A stretch of 64,000 nucleotides of DNA. It comes from Piromyces finnis (lineage: Eukaryota > Neocallimastigomycota > Neocallimastigomycetes > Neocallimastigales > Neocallimastigaceae). Positions 60,292 through 64,000 of the stretch are shown here, piece after piece. Below the pieces are notes generated by a model. It worked only from the letters and a program-made list of their open reading frames with translations, was not told the origin of the DNA and did not search any database. The stretch spans positions 620,001-684,000 of the forward strand of contig MCFH01000018.1 in NCBI GenBank assembly GCA_002104945.1, written 5' to 3'. The position numbers and the translations under genes are program-made. The first letter of the stretch is position 1. Each line of letters starts with the position of its first letter.

Positions 60292-61497
60292 ATGGCGATA
60301 ATTGATAATGAAATTCAAAACTTAATTCAAAATAATGATGTCACAAATCTCAAAATTATACTTGATATCCCTCGTGAAACTTCATTTTATTCACAATTAC
60401 TAATATATGCAATTAATAGTAATGCTTCTAATGAAGTTATGAATATAATATTAAATTATATGGATTACTCAGTGTTTTTCAATACTATATCGTTAAATGA
60501 CCTTGACGGTCTTAAATTAATATATGATAAAATGATTTTTCACACCAATTTTACAAAAGACTATATAAATTTTATGAAAATTCATTTAAGTGAAAGAAAG
60601 TCAATATTTGATGAATTATGGAATTACTTTTATATAATAGCTATTGAAAAGAACTTTTGTATTCTTAGATTTTTATTAGTCTATGAAACTAAGGACACTT
60701 TAAATACTGTCAATACAATGTATAATATATTTCAAAAATCTATTGAAAAAAATCAACTTCCTATAATTCGTTATTTAATTTCTAAAGGAATAGATGGTAA
60801 GAATATTCCTCATCAACGGGATTCTATTTTATACACAACTTTCAAAAATGGTTTTATTTCAATGGCTAATTTATTGTTAAGCCAGAAAGTTTTAAATCTA
60901 TCAAACGAAGATCTGCTTGATATAATAAAATTATCACTGAGAAACAATGATGTCAAGATATTAGAATGTCTTTTTAAAAATAATATCCAAGTGAATGAAA
61001 TTAAAGATAAGTATGGTTATCATCCTATTCACTTTGCAATCAAAAATAAAAAATTAGAATGTATTGATTATCTACTTGAAAATGGTGCTTCTATTAATGA
61101 AAAAACAAAGGATGGATATTCACCTCTCTTTTTAGCCTATGATACTCATGATCCTTTAATCATTGAATCATTAATAAGGCATAATGCTGATATCAATGAT
61201 GTAAATAAGGAAGGAGAGACTATTCTTTTTCTTGCGGTTAAAGATAATGATATAGAATTAGTAAAATGTTTAATTAATAATAATGCTAATGTCAATGTTA
61301 AAGATAAAGATGAAAATACACCTTTAATGATTGCTTCCCATGAACGTTACTTTCAAATTGTTCGTTGGCTTGTGAAAGGAGGTGCAAATATTAATGAGAA
61401 AAATAAATATCACGATACTGCACTTTACTATTCCTCACCTAATTATGGATACAAAAAAGAAATATATAATTTTTTAAAAGTAAGAGGAGCATGTTAA
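60292..61497 (+). CDS. Ankyrin-repeat protein 2 of a tandem trio (401 aa)
   Basis: A single exon. The N-terminal half (FYSQLLIYAINSNASNEVMN) corresponds to the diverged domain of gene 1. Ankyrin repeats are clear from about residue 240: YHPIHFAIKNKKLECIDYLL, YSPLFLAYDTHDPLIIESLI, ETILFLAVKDNDIELVKCLI, NTPLMIASHERYFQIVRWLV. The C-terminal cap (DTALYYSSPNYGYKKEIYNF) matches that of gene 1. It is about 150 residues shorter than gene 1, equal to the loss of several central repeats, as expected if genes arose by duplication followed by repeat deletion. Function: protein binding; partner unknown. Confidence 0.93.
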   Translation: MAIIDNEIQNLIQNNDVTNLKIILDIPRETSFYSQLLIYAINSNASNEVMNIILNYMDYSVFFNTISLNDLDGLKLIYDKMIFHTNFTKDYINFMKIHLSERKSIFDELWNYFYIIAIEKNFCILRFLLVYETKDTLNTVNTMYNIFQKSIEKNQLPIIRYLISKGIDGKNIPHQRDSILYTTFKNGFISMANLLLSQKVLNLSNEDLLDIIKLSLRNNDVKILECLFKNNIQVNEIKDKYGYHPIHFAIKNKKLECIDYLLENGASINEKTKDGYSPLFLAYDTHDPLIIESLIRHNADINDVNKEGETILFLAVKDNDIELVKCLINNNANVNVKDKDENTPLMIASHERYFQIVRWLVKGGANINEKNKYHDTALYYSSPNYGYKKEIYNFLKVRGAC

Positions 61498-62722
61498 GAA
61501 ATAATTACTACAGATAGATAATATTAAAAAAAAAAAAAATTTAATTATTATGGTATTTATAATATAATATAAAATAATTGTATAGACGTATTTTTAATTA
61601 ATAAAATATGTTTATGAATAGATTTGTAGATTTGAAATAAATAAAAGAAAAAGAAAAAACCTAAGTAGTAGTACTTAGGTTTTTTATTGATAAAGTTAAT
61701 GAAAATATGTACTTAAATATAGTTAAATTAATTATAATATATAATGTTATATAATGTATTATATTCAACTTTTATATTCATTTATTGATAAAACTTGAAA
61801 ATAAAAATAAAAACTACGCTAGAAAAAAATAATACTTTTTCTTAAAGAAAAAAAAAAAAAAAGAAATTTAAAATTTGGAATTTTTCCGTTATTTTTCATC
61901 TTTATCTTTAATGAGAATTATAAATATGAAATATAAAAAGTATCCTGTTTTTTTATTACTTTAAAAAAATAAAGTTCAGATCGAAATATCATATGATAAC
62001 TTTATTTTCTTTTTTTTTTTTTTTTTTTTTGAAATTGTTTGTATCCTTATATAAACAAATAAGCAAATTCAATGATAAATATATAGATATAAATAGATGA
62101 ATGCGTATTTAAAGTGATCTTTAATATATATAATTAAATATAAGCGCCACAACTATATTAAACTAAAATTTAACTTTGTTCTTCTTTGTTTTTTATAAAG
62201 TATATATCATTTATGTATTATTTTTTACATCGTTTAAATTGATAATTTAATGGTTTAATAAAACATAATATGAATATATTCCAAAAATGCTAAAAAAAAT
62301 CAAGGTAAATAAAAATATTTTTTTTTTTATTAAACTTTTTGTATAAAATTTTTGTTCTTTTTTTTTTTTTTTTGTATTATTTTTTTGTTTATGTTTTACT
62401 TTTCTGATTTAATTTATACTTTATTGGTAAAAATAATATTTATTAATACAAGTGATAAACTTTAAAAAATAATGAATTTCTTCTCTAATGAATACAAAAA
62501 TAAAATAATAAAAAGGTAAAAAAAAAAAACAATATATATAAAAAAGGAAGGTAAAAAAAAAAAAAAAAAAAAAAGCTATAATATAAAATGTAAATATTTT
62601 GATAAAAATACTTTTGTTTTATCTTTTAATAAGCTAATAATATAAAACAAAAATCTATATTACACGACTATCATTATTATTTTTATTATTATTATTGGAA
62701 AAAAAATACAAAGAAAACTTTG
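61498..62722. other. Spacer between ankyrin genes 2 and 3
   Basis: Contains the perfect hairpin at 61654-61685 and several homopolymers (62011-62030, 62360-62374, 62553-62574). No ORF. Confidence 0.6.
61654..61685. terminator. Perfect 14-bp stem hairpin downstream of ankyrin gene 2
   Basis: AAAAAACCTAAGTA (61654-61667) pairs with TACTTAGGTTTTTT (61672-61685) around the loop GTAG, 157 bases after the stop. It looks like an intrinsic terminator, but in nuclear eukaryotic DNA such a mechanism is not expected for Pol II; a 3' end or RNA-stability element is inference. Confidence 0.4.
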
Positions 62723-64000
62723 ATGAATAAATCTGTACTAGTACAAACTACTGAAATTAAGAATGTTATCAAGAAAGGAAACTTTGTTCAATTTGTAAAT
62801 TTTTTAAATAATAACAACATTAAATGGAAAGGAACAGAATTGTATCATCTATTACTTTATGCTATTGAACATCATGCTTCCCTTGATATTATTAAATACA
62901 TTGAGTATCAATATGGTGCAAATGAAATTTTAGAATATCTTTTAAAACATAATATTAAATATTTTCGGTGGTTATTTAATCATCATAAATATCATAATGA
63001 TTATGTATTGAGACTTCTTTATCTTTCAAAATATCATATTAAAACTAGTAATGAAAAATTAAATAGCATGATCAAAAAAGAACAAAATCAAATCATCATA
63101 TCTAAAAGAATGTATGATTATGCTCTCCAAAAAGGTAACCATTCTATTATAAAACTTTTTCTAATAAATGATACTCAAGAATCAATTCTTGCTATAAATA
63201 AAAAATATAATTTATTACTCTATTCTGTAAAATATAATCAATATGAAATACTTATTAGCCTTCTAAAGCATTTTAATATTCAACATCAAAAAATATATAT
63301 GCCATTATTACTTGCCTCTATAAAAAGAGGACGTATAGATATGGTTAAATTAATTTTACAATATCCTATTGATATTAATAATAATAGTTATAAAAATGGT
63401 TTTACTCCTCTTATGTATTCAATATTTTATAAGCAACAACATATCATTAAATGTTTATTGGAAGCTAAAGCTAATGTCAATTGCATTGATAATCATGGTA
63501 ATACCGCATTAATTATTGCTCTAAAGAATAAACTCTATGAAATAATGAAAATGTTAATTCAATATGGAGCTAATATTAATCATACTAATTTTTACGAAGA
63601 TACTCCTTTAATAATATCTATTAAAAAAAAATATAATAAAATAGCTATGCTTCTTGTCGATAATGGGGCAGATGTGAATGCTAAAGATAGTCATGGTGAT
63701 ACTATTCTAATTTTAGCAACTAAAAGTGAAAATAAAGATATGGTAGAATATTTATTAGATCATGGAGCTAATATTAATGATAAAGATATTAATGGAAATA
63801 CACCATTATTTATTGCATATTATAATTGTATGATTGACATTATTTCAATTCTTATTAAAAAAAAAGCTAATATCAATGAAAAAAACAATACTTTAGGAAT
63901 TACTGTATTAATGCTCGCTTCCCAAAATGGTTTTCTATTAAATGTAAAATACTTGATAGAAAATGGAGCAAATGTAAATGTAAAAGATCATTATGGAAAT
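62723..64000 (+). CDS. Ankyrin-repeat protein 3 of a tandem trio (partial, at least 426 aa)
   Basis: The ATG at 62723 opens a frame that is uninterrupted to the last base of the window, so no stop is seen and the gene is incomplete at its 3' end. The N-terminal domain parallels genes 1 and 2 (LYHLLLYAIEHHASLDIIKY). Ankyrin repeats start near residue 190: FTPLMYSIFYKQQHIIKCLL, NTALIIALKNKLYEIMKMLI, DTPLIISIKKKYNKIAMLLV, DTILILATKSENKDMVEYLL, NTPLFIAYYNCMIDIISILI. The last residues seen (LIENGANVNVKDHYGN) are mid-repeat. By comparison with gene 1, one or two repeats and the cap are missing. Confidence 0.93.
   Translation, partial: MNKSVLVQTTEIKNVIKKGNFVQFVNFLNNNNIKWKGTELYHLLLYAIEHHASLDIIKYIEYQYGANEILEYLLKHNIKYFRWLFNHHKYHNDYVLRLLYLSKYHIKTSNEKLNSMIKKEQNQIIISKRMYDYALQKGNHSIIKLFLINDTQESILAINKKYNLLLYSVKYNQYEILISLLKHFNIQHQKIYMPLLLASIKRGRIDMVKLILQYPIDINNNSYKNGFTPLMYSIFYKQQHIIKCLLEAKANVNCIDNHGNTALIIALKNKLYEIMKMLIQYGANINHTNFYEDTPLIISIKKKYNKIAMLLVDNGADVNAKDSHGDTILILATKSENKDMVEYLLDHGANINDKDINGNTPLFIAYYNCMIDIISILIKKKANINEKNNTLGITVLMLASQNGFLLNVKYLIENGANVNVKDHYGN

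Overview
The window is extremely A+T-rich nuclear DNA with long homopolymers, short AT-rich introns (GTAAGT/GTAWNN donors, TAG acceptors) and Asn/Gln/Ser-rich proteins. A secreted GH11 xylanase with Thr/Gln/Pro repeat linkers and a C-terminal CBM1, eukaryotic genes (SNARE, F-box/LRR, TLDc, kinetochore subunit) and bacterial-type intronless genes occur side by side. Together these point to an anaerobic gut fungus (Neocallimastigomycota). No mitochondrial, plasmid, CRISPR, rRNA or recognisable tRNA sequence was seen.

Layout. 1-1118: decayed non-LTR retrotransposon on the minus strand. 2352-4556 (+): a four-exon gene of an unrecognised family (paralogue A). 5864-9782 (-): a four-exon F-box/leucine-rich-repeat gene of 1128 codons. 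11641-11823: a SINE-like insertion. 12142-13194 (+): a bacterial-type winged-helix protein. 14.6-16.1 kb: relics of repeats. 16644-18893 (-): a C2H2 zinc-finger factor with an AT-hook and a near-identical 18-residue tandem repeat. 18.9-33.5 kb: a gene desert with microsatellites, a small MITE, a cluster of consensus splice donors and transposon relics. 33534-33800: a foldback element. 33878-35770 (-): paralogue B of the first gene, with an apparent one-base frameshift in an A9 run. 37547-40585 (-): TLDc-domain protein. 42647-43096 (+): a (Ser-Asn)n protein with a signal peptide. 45711-46400 (-): a DUF454 (YbaN-like) membrane protein. 46651-46788: second SINE copy. 48035-49441 (+): GH11 xylanase-CBM1. 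52345-54088 (-): endosomal-type syntaxin in six exons. 55911-57219 (-): Mis14/NSL1-like kinetochore protein in five exons. 58144 to the end (+): three tandem intronless ankyrin-repeat genes, the last running off the window and therefore without a stop codon.

How they relate. Most are independent housekeeping or regulatory genes: vesicle fusion, ubiquitin-ligase adaptor, chromosome segregation, stress/lysosome-linked TLDc. Three genes (xylanase, DUF454, winged-helix) are single-exon, and two or three look acquired from bacteria, as expected for a rumen fungus. The ankyrin genes and the two-copy unknown family are lineage-specific expansions. The mobile DNA (LINE relic, SINE with target-site duplications, MITE, foldback, family-B fragments) sits in the intergenic deserts.

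Exon structures were assembled by hand by matching splice signals and reading phase; every joined CDS closes in frame, except paralogue B, where one base must be removed.
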